From contig NC_134109.1 in NCBI RefSeq assembly GCF_040939455.1, positions 35,047,501 through 35,111,500 on the forward strand: DNA of 64,000 bases, written 5' to 3'. Position numbers and translations under genes: made by a program. This document shows positions 1-11,690 of this stretch, one piece after another; the first letter of the stretch is position 1; each line of letters begins with the position of its first letter. The notes under the pieces were generated by a model. That model was not told the origin of the DNA. It saw nothing but the letters and a program-made list of their open reading frames with translations, and searched no databases. The stretch comes from Microcebus murinus (lineage: Eukaryota > Chordata > Mammalia > Primates > Cheirogaleidae).

Positions 1-789
1 GTTGGGCCTCTCTGTCTATTTTATTCTCTGTTTTTTAATCTCTTGTTTTTTTGTCTATATTATCTCTGATTATGCCAAGCTTTTCTTCAGTGTCAGTAGT
101 TTAATTTTTGGCAATCATTTCTAACCCTTGTTATTTCTACTTCTTTATTTATTGATTCAGTAATTAGGTTATGAAATACCATGCAGCAAGTTTCTTTCTG
201 GGGCAAGGTAGCCTGACTTCCATATGCTGAGTCCTGTCAGCTTTGAGGAAATCAGAAGTCATTATTCCAAAAGAAAACTATGCTACCTGCACATGCCCAC
301 CACTCTCCAAATTTTTACTGTTGTGTAACAACTTATGAAAAATCTTAGTTATGTTTACTTTTTCGTTGCTCCTTGTTTAAAAATACAAGTAATCATAATT
401 ATATAAAAAGGGAGAACAGTTCAAAATACCCATATTTTTATAAGAACATGTTTATGTTACTTCCTAGTATTTCATATTACATATAGGCAGAACTTTTTAC
501 CTTGGCTATCATTTCAAATCAACCATTCTGAAGGTTAAAGATTATTTGTGTATACATACATATATATACACATATTAATATATACACACACATACAGAAA
601 ACATGTGCATGTGAAAGTGTGTACAAGCATCCTACATAGTTGAGTTGGGAGGCAAATGAAATAGAAATATTTTTAAATAAATTAATCAAAAAATTTATAA
701 ACAATTAGGAATATTTATTAAAACAGTTAAATATTTGGTTTACATTTATTCCCAAAATGTAATATGTTACTATAACCAGTGGTGAAATT

Positions 790-965
790 ATAAAGTCTAC
801 AAGAACAAAGAGTTGTCTTGAAGTTTACAGGCTTGGGTTCTACTCTGGGCTCTGCCATGAACTAGCTATATCACCTTAGGAAAAATATTCAGTAAGACAT
901 TTTTATTCACTTTAGTTGTAAAAATGAAAGAATTGACAGAGGTGACTATAAAAGGTCTCTTTGGT
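790..965 (+). repeat. MIR fragment
   Basis: Recognisable MIR core words in order: GGCTTGGGTTCTACTCTGG, a GCTCTGCCA...CTAGCT segment, a degraded 'TCACCTTAGG' and a 'TGTAAAAATGAAAGAATTG' segment. Old and diverged. Confidence 0.55.
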
Positions 966-994
966 TTTTTAATTTTATGAACATGTAAGAAAAT

Positions 995-1290
995 GATGGT
1001 CCTAGGCATAGTAGCCAGTCTATAAGATGACCCCCCGTGATTCCCACTTTCTGGTACAGGCTCTCTTATATAGTCTGTTCTCCCAATAAACAGAGATGAC
1101 TTACAGAGTAATCTATGCAATATTGCATAATGATGAGATGTTACTTTCGATTCTGGGTCATAAAAGACATTGCAATTTCTGCCCTTGCTCTCTTGAATCA
1201 TTTGTTCTGAGGGCAGCCAGATGACATGTTGTGAAACACTCAAATTAAATTTGGGGGTACTTATTTATTATACAGCCATAGATAACTCAT
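995..1290 (+). repeat. MLT1-type MaLR LTR fragment
   Basis: The stretch around 1160-1290 has the MLT1 signature: GACATTGCAATTTCTGCCC, TTGCTCTCTTGAATCATT, a GGGCAGCCAGATGACATGTT segment and a terminal ATAGATAACTC-like end. Non-coding; antisense ORFs across it are spurious. Confidence 0.5.
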
Positions 1291-1909
1291 GTATCAGGCC
1301 AATGGAACAATATATGTTTTTTCTTTCTTGAAAAAAATTTAATTCATTTTTCAAATGGGCACTGTTCAAAGAGTAGGGAAAGAATCAATAAGATATGTAC
1401 TTACAGGTATATAAGATGAAGAATGCCATCCTAACTACAAAATAGAATTTCTCTATATACATTCCTAACAGTTTGGTGTGTGGATTCAATTCAGATCCTT
1501 TCCCTAAGGTTATGAATCCATGCTCTTTGACATCAGGTAGGCCAAATGACTCAAACACCAGTATTATAAACAATATGTATTAAAAGTTTAATATGTCATT
1601 CCAACAAGTTGCTTGAGAAGTAAACTTGTACAGTTACTTTTGTAAGAAATCATACTTGATTGTTTTATATTCTGAAAGATACAGTGTATTTATATGAGAC
1701 TGAACTAAATACCTAAATGTGGTTTATAAAAACTGTCAAGAGAGGTCCTTTACACTTCAGATGATGTACCTCATCTGGAGCAGAGGCCGTCTTTTAATTT
1801 AACAAATTCTAAAGATCACTTGGCAAGGTATTGTCCACTGGTCTACTCTGATGGAAAACTAAGTGCCTTAAAGTCACTCCTCATTTTGAAGCATAAGGGG
1901 ATTTGTTAA

Positions 1910-4430
1910 CATAGCCATACCTCATTTTACTGTGCTTCAAATTACTGTGCTTCACAGATATTGTATTGTTTTATAAATTGAAGTTTTGTGGCAAACCTGC
2001 TTCAACCAAGACACAATTTTTCCCATAACATGTGCTCATTTCATGTCTTCATGTCACATTTTGGTGAGTCTTGCAATATTTGAAACTATGCTATTATTAT
2101 TATATCTGTTACAGTGAGTGATCTGTGATAAATGATCTTTGATGTTAGTATAGCAATTGTGTTTTGGGTGCCACAAACCATATCCATATGAGATAGTGAA
2201 GTTAATCAATAAATGTGTGTATTCTGACTGCTTCACCCACTGGCCACTACCCTGTCTCTCTTCCTCTCCTTAGGCCTCCCTATTCCCTGAGACACAACAA
2301 TATGGAACTTGGGTCAATTAATAACTCTCCAATGACCGTGAAGGAATCAAGTAAAAGAAAAAGTCTTGCATGTCTCACTTTAAATTAAAATCTAGAAATG
2401 ACTAACTTCATGATAAAGAAATGTTGAAAGTCAAGACAGGCCCAAAGCTATGCCTCTAGTGCCAAACAGTCAAGTTGTCAATGAAAAGGAAAAGCTCTTA
2501 AGGAAAATTAAAGGTGCTATTCCAGTTAACATATGAATGATAAGAAAACAAAACAGCCTATTGCTGATATAGAGAAAGTTTTAGTGGTCTCTATCGGCAA
2601 GCAGTTCCAATCTTTTAGCACCAGAGACCAGTTTCACAGAAGACAATTTTTCCATAAGAGGTGTTGGGAGGGCAGAGTGGAGCTCAGGTGGTGATGAGAG
2701 CAATGGGGAGCAGCTGTTAATACAGATAAAGCTTCACTTGCTCACCCACCACTCACCTCCTATGGTGCAGCACCTGGTTCCTAAGTTTCATGGAAGACAA
2801 TTTTTCCATGGACAGGGGGCAGGAGGGGGCACTGGGGCTCTGCAGCCCAGTCCCTAACAGACCAGCACTGGTCCACAGCCCCAGGGTTGGGGACTGCGAG
2901 TCTAAATAAAGGATAAAACCAGCCATAACATTCCCTTAAGCCAAAGCCTAAGCCAGAAGAAGGCCCTAACTCTCTTTAGCTCCATGAAAGCTGGAACAAG
3001 TGAGGAAGCTGCAGAAGAAAAGATGGAAGCTAGCAGAGGTTGGCTCATGAGGTTTAAGGAAAGAAGCCATCTTTAGAACATAAAAATGCAAGTAAAGCAG
3101 CAAATGGTGGTGTAGAAGCTGCAGCAAATTATCCAAAAGATCTGGCTAAGATCATTCATGAAGTTAGCTACAATAAATAACAGATTTTCAATGTAGACAA
3201 AACAGCCTTCTATTGGAAGATGATGCCATCTAGGACTTTCAGAGCTAAAGAGAAGAAGTCAATGTCTGCCTTCAAAGCTTCAAAGGACAGGCTAACTCTC
3301 TTGTTAGGGGCTATGACTTTACACAGCTTTTGACTTTAAGTTGAAGCCAATGCTCATTTACCATTCCAAAAATCCTAGGGCCCTTAAGAATTATGCTAAA
3401 TCTACTCAGCCTATGCTCTATAAATGGAACAACAAAGTCTGGATGACAGCACATCTGTTTACAGCATGGTTTATTAAATATTTTAAGCTCACTGTTGAGA
3501 CCTAATGCTCAGAAACAAAGATTCCTTTCAAAATATTACTGTCCCTTGACAAAGCACCTGGTCACCCAAGAGTTCTGATATATTAAGAGTTAATGTTGTT
3601 TTAACACCTGCTAACACAATCACCATTCTGTAGTCTGTGGGTCCCAGAGTACATCTGACTTTCAAGTTTTATTACTTAAATACGTTTCATAAGGCCATAG
3701 ATGCCAGGCATAGATAGTGATTCCCCTGATTGATCTGGGCAAAGTCAATTGACAACCTTCTGGAAAGAATTCACCATTGTAGATGCCATTAAGAACATTT
3801 GCAATTCATGTGAGGAGGTTATAATATCACCATTAACCGTTTGGAAAAATTGATTCCAACCTTCATGGATGACTTTGAGGGATTCAAGACTACAGTGAAG
3901 GAAGTAACTGCATACATGGTAGAAATAACAAGAGAACTGGAATTAGAGGTTGAGCCTGAAGATGTGACTAAATTGCTACAATCACATGATAAAATCTGAC
4001 CGGATAAGGAGTGTTTCTTATGGATAAACAATGAAAATGGTTTCTTGATATAGAATCAACACCTGCGAAGACACTGTGAACATTGGTGAAATAATAACAA
4101 AGGACTTAAGATATTCCATAAACTTGGTTGGTAAAGCAGTTGCAGGGTTTGAAAGGATTGACTCCAATTTTAAAGAGGTTGTACTATGGGTAAATGCTAC
4201 CAAACAGCATTGAATGCTACAGAAAAATCTTTTAAAACGTTAAAAAATTGAGGCAACAAACTTCACTGTTGTTTTATGTTAAGAAATTGCCATAGTCACC
4301 TCAACTTTCAGCAACCACAACCCTGATCAGTCAGTAGCCACAAGCATTGAGGCAAAACCCTCCACCAGCAAAACAATTATGACTCACTAAAGGCTGAGAT
4401 GAGATGATCATCAGCATTTTTTAGCAAGAG
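1910..4430 (+). mobile_element. Tigger1-type DNA transposon (pogo/TcMar), decayed
   Basis: Begins with the Tigger 5' end (CATACCTCATTTTACTGTG...) and follows the Tigger1 consensus through the leader (ACACAACAATATGGAACTT near 2293) and the transposase body: a helix-turn-helix part near 2380-2590, a 'GTAGACAAAACAGCCTTCTA' block near 3192 corresponding to the first catalytic Asp region, and a 'CATGGATGACTTTGAGGG' block near 3863. The frame is broken many times, and the longest ORFs across it lie on the opposite strand and mean nothing. The 3' inverted repeat is missing; homology fades at about 4430. A MER1 element is nested at 2602-2898. Confidence 0.88.
2602..2898 (-). mobile_element. MER1-type non-autonomous hAT element nested in Tigger1
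   Basis: Both ends are recognisable: CAGTTCCAATCTTTTAGCAC at the left and GGTTGGGGACTGCG at the right. The inner words (AGAAGACAATTTTTCCAT, TTCACTTGCTCACCCACC) match the MER1/Charlie3 group. Tigger1 sequence stops at about 2590 (GAGAAAGTTTTAGTGGTCT) and resumes at about 2910, so this insertion is younger than the Tigger1 copy. It has an extra copy of the GACAATTTTTCCATG word near 2800, suggesting internal rearrangement. Confidence 0.8.
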
Positions 4431-5055
4431 GTTTCACACTACAACCCATGATGTACTATACTGATACTTCCTATCCTTCTCAGGTAAGATGTGTAATTCC
4501 CATGGCTACTCTTCAATATACTATCTACCCCAATATTGTCTCTAATATTACTACTGCATTCTACCCCTTATATGTACCCTAAAATTGCATTAAATGTAAA
4601 TGCATTACTAGCCCTTACATGACTGACTGGTATTTCTTACTGGCTATTTGCAATGTCTAATGCATGTCTTAATTATAAGCTATTAGAGATCAGGGAAAGG
4701 CCAAAGTAATTTTCTTAGCATAGCCTCATGTGCTATTAGGAATTTAGTAAGTGCATCTTAATGAAGAGAAAGAGAAAACTTACAGGCTTAGAGTCTACTT
4801 CTAAGTCTAAATAAATTTTACTCCATTATAGTAAGCAGGTTGCTTAATATTTATGTGACTGACTATAAAATATGAATGATGGTTGTTTCTTTTGCCCAGG
4901 AAGATTAACTTAAACAATTAATACTTGGGAGGCATCCACTTTGTGGTGATACATGGTATTTTCTACTATGTCAGCAGTCGGTTGTCTGTTAGGAACTCAT
5001 AGATATTTATGTTATTTAATGTCAACATCATAGTAGCCATAGTAAGTCAGGCATA

Positions 5056-5332
5056 AGGCTGGGCATAGTGTGCATGCCTCCCAGCACTTTGGGAGGCAGT
5101 AGTGGGAGGAGGGATTACTTCAGGCCAGGAGTTCAAGATCAGCCTAGGCAACATAGCAAGATTCTATCTCTAAAAAAAATTAGCAAGGCATGGTGGCACA
5201 TGCCTATAATGCTAGCTACTCAGGAGGCAGGAGGACTGCTTGAACCCAGGGTTTCAAGGTTACAGTGAGCTACGACTGTACTGCTGCACTTCAACCTGAG
5301 CAACAGAGTGAGATCTTATGTCTAAAAAAAAA
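5056..5332 (+). repeat. Alu (old, AluJ-like)
   Basis: Dimeric Alu with both arms (CCCAGCACTTTGGGAGGC and GCTACTCAGGAGGC) and an A-rich tail. Diverged; the left arm is shortened. Confidence 0.85.
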
Positions 5333-5649
5333 AGACAAGCATAAGTGGATAGCTACTAGCCATTTCCTTTTAGCACCAACCCCTGCCACCACCTACCTAT
5401 AGAGTTGTTTTGGCAGCCCTGTTTATATTAAGGGACCCTCCCTCCTTCCCCAATAGTTGATTGGACCAGGTGCACATGTCTGATACAAGTTGGACCATTC
5501 AGTTTCTTTCTCCTGGAAATTTTTAATCTGGACTGAGCGCCACTAGTTAGTCTCAGCTGGTCACTCAAACTGAGTTTATGTATACTCAGGAGCTATGGAG
5601 CTCTCGTTTGACTATGTGCATACTAAAGCAATGAAAGCTGATCTACACA

Positions 5650-5688
5650 GAGAGAGAGAAAAGAGAAGGAGGGAGGGAGGGAGGGAGG

Positions 5689-5752
<64 letters not shown>
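5650..5752 (+). repeat. (GGGA)n/(GA)n purine microsatellite
   Basis: GAGAGAGA and AAGAGAAGGA lead into about eight GGGA units, then a long pure GA run to 5751. It produces artefact ORFs of alternating Arg-Glu on one strand and Ser-Leu on the other. Confidence 0.95.
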
Positions 5753-5755
<3 letters not shown>

Positions 5756-5823
5756 TTATGAAAGACATACAAAGAGAATCAGAAATAAGAGAAAGAGACA
5801 ATGCATTAAAAAAAGACAGATGA

Positions 5824-6156
5824 GGCCGGGCGCGGTGGCTCACGCCTGTAATCCTAGCACTTTGGGAGGCCGAGGCGGGCGGATTGCTCAAGGTCAGGAG
5901 TTCGAAACCAGCCTGAGCGAGACCCCGTCTCTACCAAAAATAGAAATAAATTAATTGACCAACTAAAAATATATATACAAAAAATTAGCCGGGCATGGTG
6001 GCGCATGCCTGTAGTCCCAGCTACTCGGGAGGCTGAGGCAGTAGGATCGCTGAGCCCCGGAGATTGAGGTTGCTGTGAGCCAGGCTGACGCCACGGCACT
6101 CACTCTAGCCTGGGCAACAAAGTGAGACTCTGTCTCAAAAAAAAAAAAAAAAAAAA
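5824..6156 (+). mobile_element. Lemur-type Alu with intact target-site duplication
   Basis: Starts GGCCGGGCGCGGTGGCTCAC and keeps many CpGs. The linker between the arms contains AAATTAATTGACCAACTA and AAATATATATA, the extended strepsirrhine Alu linker. The right arm has GTTGCTGTGAGCCAGGCTGA and CACGGCACTCACTCTAGCC, also strepsirrhine-specific. It is flanked by a direct repeat ending AAAGACAGATGA on both sides (ends 5823 and 6165). Young insertion. Confidence 0.95.
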
Positions 6157-6432
6157 AGACAGATGAGGCACACAGAATAAGAGAGACAGAGATACAGAGA
6201 GAGAGAAATACAGAGACCAAGATTAACGTTCTGGATTGGTACCAGCTTTCCAATTCATGTTTCTAGATCCTCATTAAGTCTTGACTTGCTTCCTGCCCTT
6301 GAGTTCCAAAAGATACTCATGTATCCCTACAAAATAATCTCAGTTTGGTGTTATGCAGATTTTTATTATCTGAAACCAAATAAAACCTTGAACAAGGAAG
6401 AGGTTTATAAATGATGAAACTAGGACTTAGAG

Positions 6433-6737
6433 CTGTGGTCCCCAACCCCTGGGCCAGGGATACTGCTCCATGGCCTTTTGGGAACCAAGCCACAGAGCTC
6501 TGCCGCCCCCACCCTCAACCCCCAGTCTGTGGAAAAATTGTCTTCCATGATATTCAGGAATGGGGGGGCAGGGGGGGCACAGAGCAGGAGGTGAGCAAAC
6601 AAAGCTTCATCTGTATCAGCTGTTCCCCATGATCCGCATCACTGCGTGAGCTACACTTTCCCTGCCAACACTGTCCTGTGGAAAAAATTGTCTTCCATGA
6701 AACTAGTCCCTGGTGCCAAAAAAGTTGGGGACTGCTG
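6433..6737 (+). mobile_element. MER1-type non-autonomous hAT element
   Basis: Left end CTGTGGTCCCCAACCCCTGG and right end AAAGTTGGGGACTGCTG are the MER1 inverted ends. The inner AATTGTCTTCCATGA word occurs twice (near 6536 and 6687). Flanks ACTTAGAG (6425-6432) and GCTTGGAG (6738-6745) agree at 6 of 8 bases, as expected of an old 8-bp hAT duplication. Confidence 0.8.
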
Positions 6738-7848
6738 GCTTGGAGATGATAAGTAACTCACAGAGGTCAACCTAACTAATAATTAAATAACAGAGATAGA
6801 ATCTAAATTCAAATTTGTCTGACTACAAAGCTTGAATGAAGAAATCTATGAATAAATGAAGTTTTATACCAGTATGCCAAATAAAAATATTTACAAACTA
6901 AAAATTTAAATACCGAAAGATGTAAAGGAAATGCTTAAGGCAAAACAAACTATAATTTTCACTTCATATTAAATAAACTGAAGGTAACATATATAAAAGC
7001 ACTTAGGTCCTGAAACACAGAATGCATTAAAACATTAGTGGAACTTGACTGTAAATCTACATGTCTTCAATCTCTTATTTTCTCTACTTCCTCTTTAAGT
7101 GTTATACCTAATCTACCATATTTCCATTTTTGCTCCATTTTCTAGGGCCCTAACAACCAAATAACAACAGTGATATATGGTAACTCACTTTCTTTAATCT
7201 TTTCAATAAGAAGTTTCAAGGTTTGGTATTAAGAAGTAAACAAAGACTCTTAGCTGCATAATTAAGATATAATTCAAAAAGTTTAAAGGAAATAAATGTG
7301 AAATATTCTCTTCCTAACTATCTGCCTACTTTACACAACAAATGAGATCCTTAGTATCAAAATATGGGGCTGGAAAGAACAAAGAGCTTATATGCACTCT
7401 TTGATTAATCATTAAAAACCAAGTAATTATATATTCTAAATGTACCATATTTGACTCAGCGTTATCATTTTTCTTTTTCTTTTTTTTTTTTTTGCTTATT
7501 ACGTTTGGCAATCTAAATAAATTCACTATCATTTATGTTGCCTAGAGCCTACCAGATACTTGTCAAAGCTTTACTAGGTCTTCCTGTTGGTTATGAATGG
7601 CAGTGTACATTTTTATATTTTATCACAGTGATAGCTATTATAGTGACCTGACCTACAAACACTATTACTTCTGATATCTTTCACAATGACATGAGAATGC
7701 AAAATTTCAGAGAAAACTACTATCTAATTGTTGATAAGAATTCTATGGCTGGACAACAACAAAAAAATCTGTGATGAAATGAAACACCATCCATCCACTG
7801 TAATTTTCATGAAGAAAAATAAAAAAAATAAAAAAGAAATGAAACACC

Positions 7849-8008
7849 AGCCAGGCATGGTGGCATTCACTTGTAGTTCCAGCTACTCAGGAGGCTGAGG
7901 CAGGAGGATCACTTGAGCCCAGGAAGGTTGGGGCTTGCAGTGAGCTGTGACTGCACCACTGCACTCCATCCTGGGTGACAGAGTGAAACCCTGCCATTTA
8001 AAAAAAAT
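7849..8008 (+). repeat. Free right Alu monomer (FRAM-like)
   Basis: One Alu arm only (CCAGGCATGGTGGCATTCAC ... CACTGCACTCCATCCTGGG) with an A-rich tail. The flanking GAAATGAAACACCA sits directly upstream. Confidence 0.7.
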
Positions 8009-8109
8009 AGTATTGAGAGTAAACATTAATGAGATAGGCAGAGATCATGAAATGCTAATATTATAAATTCATCTAAAATAATGAAGTAAATATATTTTAT
8101 ATCAAAACA

Positions 8110-8143
8110 TTTCTTCCTGGAAACATAAGTTTCCAGGAAGAAA
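8110..8143. other. Perfect 15-bp inverted repeat with 4-nt loop
   Basis: TTTCTTCCTGGAAAC, loop ATAA, GTTTCCAGGAAGAAA. Each arm contains a palindromic TTCC(T/A)GGAA word of the STAT-site type. No known element was recognised around it. Confidence 0.8.
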
Positions 8144-9139
8144 ACACACATTAAAGTGAAAGAAATCATATGTGCATCATAAAAACAGAATATACATATA
8201 CAACCTCAACTGGATATTCATGACCTTACATGTTATTTTAATTGAACAGAAGAAAAAATTCTGGCTCAACACATAATGCTGACATTTACGCTCCTCTCAA
8301 GCTATGTCTATATGTAGCACAGTATGTTCAAGTACATTGTTTTATTCTCTAGACCTCAAAGACAAATTCAACACCATGACTTAGAATTACATCAACAAGA
8401 GTCTAATGGTCTTATCCCAACGTAACAGATAAATAAGCTGTATCCTGCAAAGACTAAGAAAATTAAACTTTGTCAAAATGTCAATATACACCTTTCGTTA
8501 ACCATAATTTATATGCAAATATGCAAAACTCCTCTAAGAAAATAGAGAAGTCATAAATTCTTCTTGCTAATTTGGCAACAGTGGCATCATTCAAGGAAGG
8601 AAAATATGGGTAGTACAAAAAGGTAAAAATAGTTGACATCTATTAATAATAAAACATACTAACTCACATATCACACATATATGAACTATGAAAAAGATCC
8701 TAGCAGGTTTTAACTACAAAAATAAGCTTAGAGTGGATACACTAAAATTGTATTTAAAATTTACACAGGTTGGTTTAATAATCTTTGATACCAACATGTA
8801 TAGCAATATTCTATTAATACTTATATTCTCCTTTCAAGGCTCTTGCTATGAATAAAAGCTCTAGCTGCATAAATGAGTTAAAATACGTGTGATAAAAGCA
8901 GCAGTGTTCTAAAATTAATAAATAGTATGTGGCAAATAGTTTTTAAACTGAACCTCACTTCCATAATAATGTGTGATGATCTACACTTAACAGAAAAAGA
9001 GATATAAATATTTATTTCATTGAATGCCAGGTACCCAAGACTAACCAGTTATGATAAACTCCCAAAGATGACTCATTGTTAGTAACAGTTTTCTTTTTCT
9101 GAGTTTTCTCTGTCAGTAATTTAAATATCAAACTACCAA

Positions 9140-9265
9140 CTTTAGGACACTTCTCAAACTTTAGTATATCAGATCTACATCAAGGGCTTGTTAAAATACA
9201 GATGTCTGTGCCCTATCCACAGAATTTATGACTCAATAGGTCTAGGAATAAACACTTCAGGGTTA
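9140..9265 (+). repeat. MER5-type hAT fragment
   Basis: Contains AGGGCTTGTTAAAATACAGA, a 'GCCCTATCCACAGA' segment and 'ACTCAATAGGTCTAGG', all in MER5 order. It ends just before the mariner insertion. Confidence 0.65.
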
Positions 9266-9276
9266 GTAAACTATTA

Positions 9277-9879
9277 TACGAAGGCTATTCGGAAATTATC
9301 CAGCTACATAATACAAAAAATAGAGACATTTATGGAAGAAGATACAAGATACAAGAAACATCATACATAGGACAATGATGCCTTAGTCCCCTTCAAAGTG
9401 TGCACCCTGAAACTTTACATAGGTCTCCTAGCATCTTTTACAGGTTCAACATTCTCAGATGTTCTGCTTTTTCCAGGCCTTCCAGAATGTGGACTACTTT
9501 CAACAGATTCTTGACCATCTTTGAAGCCTTTGTGCCATACTTTTATTTGCGCTAAACTCATTGCATCATCTCCCCAAACCTTCTGGTCATCTGAATAGCT
9601 TCCATGGAGAAGGAATGTTCAAGCTTGACTCAAAATGTGATGTAGATTCATTGCTCTACTCACTCAGTCATTTTGAATCAGACAGCCATATGCTGTCTCA
9701 GACAGTAAACATGCTCACTCAATAGCATCTAGTGCCCCACTGCCTAGTACAGTGAGGTCATCATCATTCACGCATATACATGCCAGTCCACTCTCCTTGG
9801 CTGCTAGGTTACATCCATGTCACACAAACCATTCTCATTATTTTAACATTGGCTGGATACTTTCTGGACAACCTTTGTA
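9277..9879 (-). mobile_element. Mariner (Tc1/mariner) deletion derivative with both terminal inverted repeats
   Basis: The left end TACGAAGGCTATTCGGAAAT and the reverse complement of the right end TACAAAGGTTGTCCAGAAAG pair as 28-bp inverted repeats, both continuing into ATCCAGC. TA flanks both sides (9275-9276 and 9880-9881), the mariner target duplication. On the minus strand at about 9680-9390, remains of the N-terminal transposase can be read, including a WHKGFKDGQESVE-like segment followed by HSGRPGKSRTSENVE, typical of the mariner helix-turn-helix/linker region. The element is only 603 bp, so most of the catalytic domain is deleted, and the frame has stops. Confidence 0.88.
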
Positions 9880-10160
9880 TAATCAAAAGTCTACATCCCA
9901 AAGGGAGTAACAATATTAAACTCTTCAGCCAGTTTTATTTCTAATGAAAACCAGGAAGTTACTAAAGAGATTCTATAAATGTTATTTCATTGGTAAAATT
10001 AATTCAACACATTCGAAATACCTAGAAATATTGTGGAAGCACTCCCAACTCTGTGAACAGTGTATAAAAATCTAATAAATTCAGAAGTCAATACTCTTTG
10101 AAATGATGCCCTAGGTTTAGGTTTCTGCGTCCAGGGGCTGATTCAGAGTATTCACTAGTG

Positions 10161-11690
10161 CAGAGGAGGGGAACCTGTGGCCTTAAGGCCATATGTGGCC
10201 TTCCATGTCCTTAAGTGCAGCCTTTTGACTGAATCCAAATTTTATAGCACAAGTCCTTTTATTTTTATTCATATATTTTTGTTAGTCTTTTATATTTGTA
10301 TTTTATTTTTAAAATGAACATATTTAAAATACCAAAGAATAAAATAAATTTCAAAGTAATAATCCTCTCAGATTGACGAGGACAATTAGAACATTAGTAA
10401 ATCATAGAGCTAAATTGACAGCTGCTACACTGATGATTTAGTTCTAACTTCCCCTGCCTGACTGGCGCCCCTAATGCATGAGGCTGGTTGGTGAGAGTTT
10501 ATTGGAGTCAAGTATGCCAGTCTGTTATCAGCTTTTGACAATGGTGCACTGTGTTTCTATTTGAAGTGGAATTTGTGAATAGTTGCACATCTCAACAGTA
10601 GTTTTTATTTCTGTCTATTAAACAGCCCATCGTGTCAAAGAAGACCAAGAGAACACTGAGGGAAGAAGATAGATTTTTTTAATGAGGATTGGAAATTGCA
10701 ATATTATCTTGTTTCTGCTAAAGATAAGATGATTTGCTTGCTTTGTGATATTGCAGTATCAACATTAAAGAAATTCAATGTTCATCGGCATTATAACACT
10801 CATAAGGACCTCAAATATTTTAAATTAGAGGGAGTGGTACAAAAAGTTGTATTGCAGGAATTAAAAGATAAAAAGCAAAAGCAAAGACAATTCTTTCAAG
10901 CAGTAATAAGACCTGGAAATAATGCCACTGAGGCAACTTATAAAGTAGCTTATATACTCAGAAAAAAAGGAAGCCATTCAGTGATGTAGAAATTGTGAAA
11001 GAATGCATTGTCAAAGTTGTAGGATGCTTAGACCCCAATAATGTTTCCAAGTACAAACAACTGCCTCTTTCAAGGAGAACCATAACTAATTGGCAGCATG
11101 AATTAGCCTTCAACTTAATAGAACAACTTATCGCAATACTTCAAAAGGAAAATATATATTATTCAGTTGCTTTAGATGAATCAACTGATACTACTGACTC
11201 TGACCAGGTTTTATACTTCATTTGGGTCATAACAGAAGATAGTCATTGCTACAAAGAGTTACTTGCTTTGGGCACTCTTGCCAACAGAACACAGGGAATA
11301 GGATATCTTCAACAACTTTCAAGATAAATGTCATGAAATTGGACTGAATTTGGTAAATTTAGTGAGTGTATGTACACAGTGCACTTTTCATGACAGGACA
11401 ACATGAAGGGCTTATTGCACAGATTGAAAAAGAACTATTAACAGATCCAGATGTCTTTTTCATGGATCTTGCATTAGCAGAATCTCTGTGCTAAAGCTAT
11501 TATTTTTTTCTAAAGCTACTGTTTTAAGTGACACTTTGCAACAAGTTATAAGTATTGTTAGCTATATTTATGTAAATTAAACAGGGCATAGTCAGTTTCA
11601 TAACATGCTAAAGTTGAAAGATGAGGTATTCAGTGAGGATTTTCTACTCCATGTGGCCAGACCACTTCCAATAAGGTAATATATCATTGA
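10161..11690 (+). mobile_element. hAT (Charlie-group) transposon relic with transposase remains
   Basis: The left end CAGAGGAGGGGAACCTGTGG is a hAT CAG-type terminus. Two in-phase ORF pieces follow. At 10696-10989 a BED-type zinc finger is visible (CLLCDIAV...HRHYNTH). At 10995-11327 the ALDESTDTTDSDQ block of hAT transposases (the catalytic Asp region) is clear. A further piece near 11580-11650 reads like the next conserved block. It resembles the transposase domain that was fused to GTF2IRD2. The right inverted end is not visible, so the copy is 3'-truncated or rearranged. A domesticated gene is unlikely given the stop between the pieces. Confidence 0.75.

Noticed and set aside
866..1243. 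125-residue minus-strand ORF
   Set aside because: Antisense to MIR and MLT1 sequence.
5595..5954. 119-residue ORF with a long Arg-Glu run
   Set aside because: It is the (GA)n microsatellite running into a lemur Alu; the antisense Ser-Leu ORF is the same artefact.
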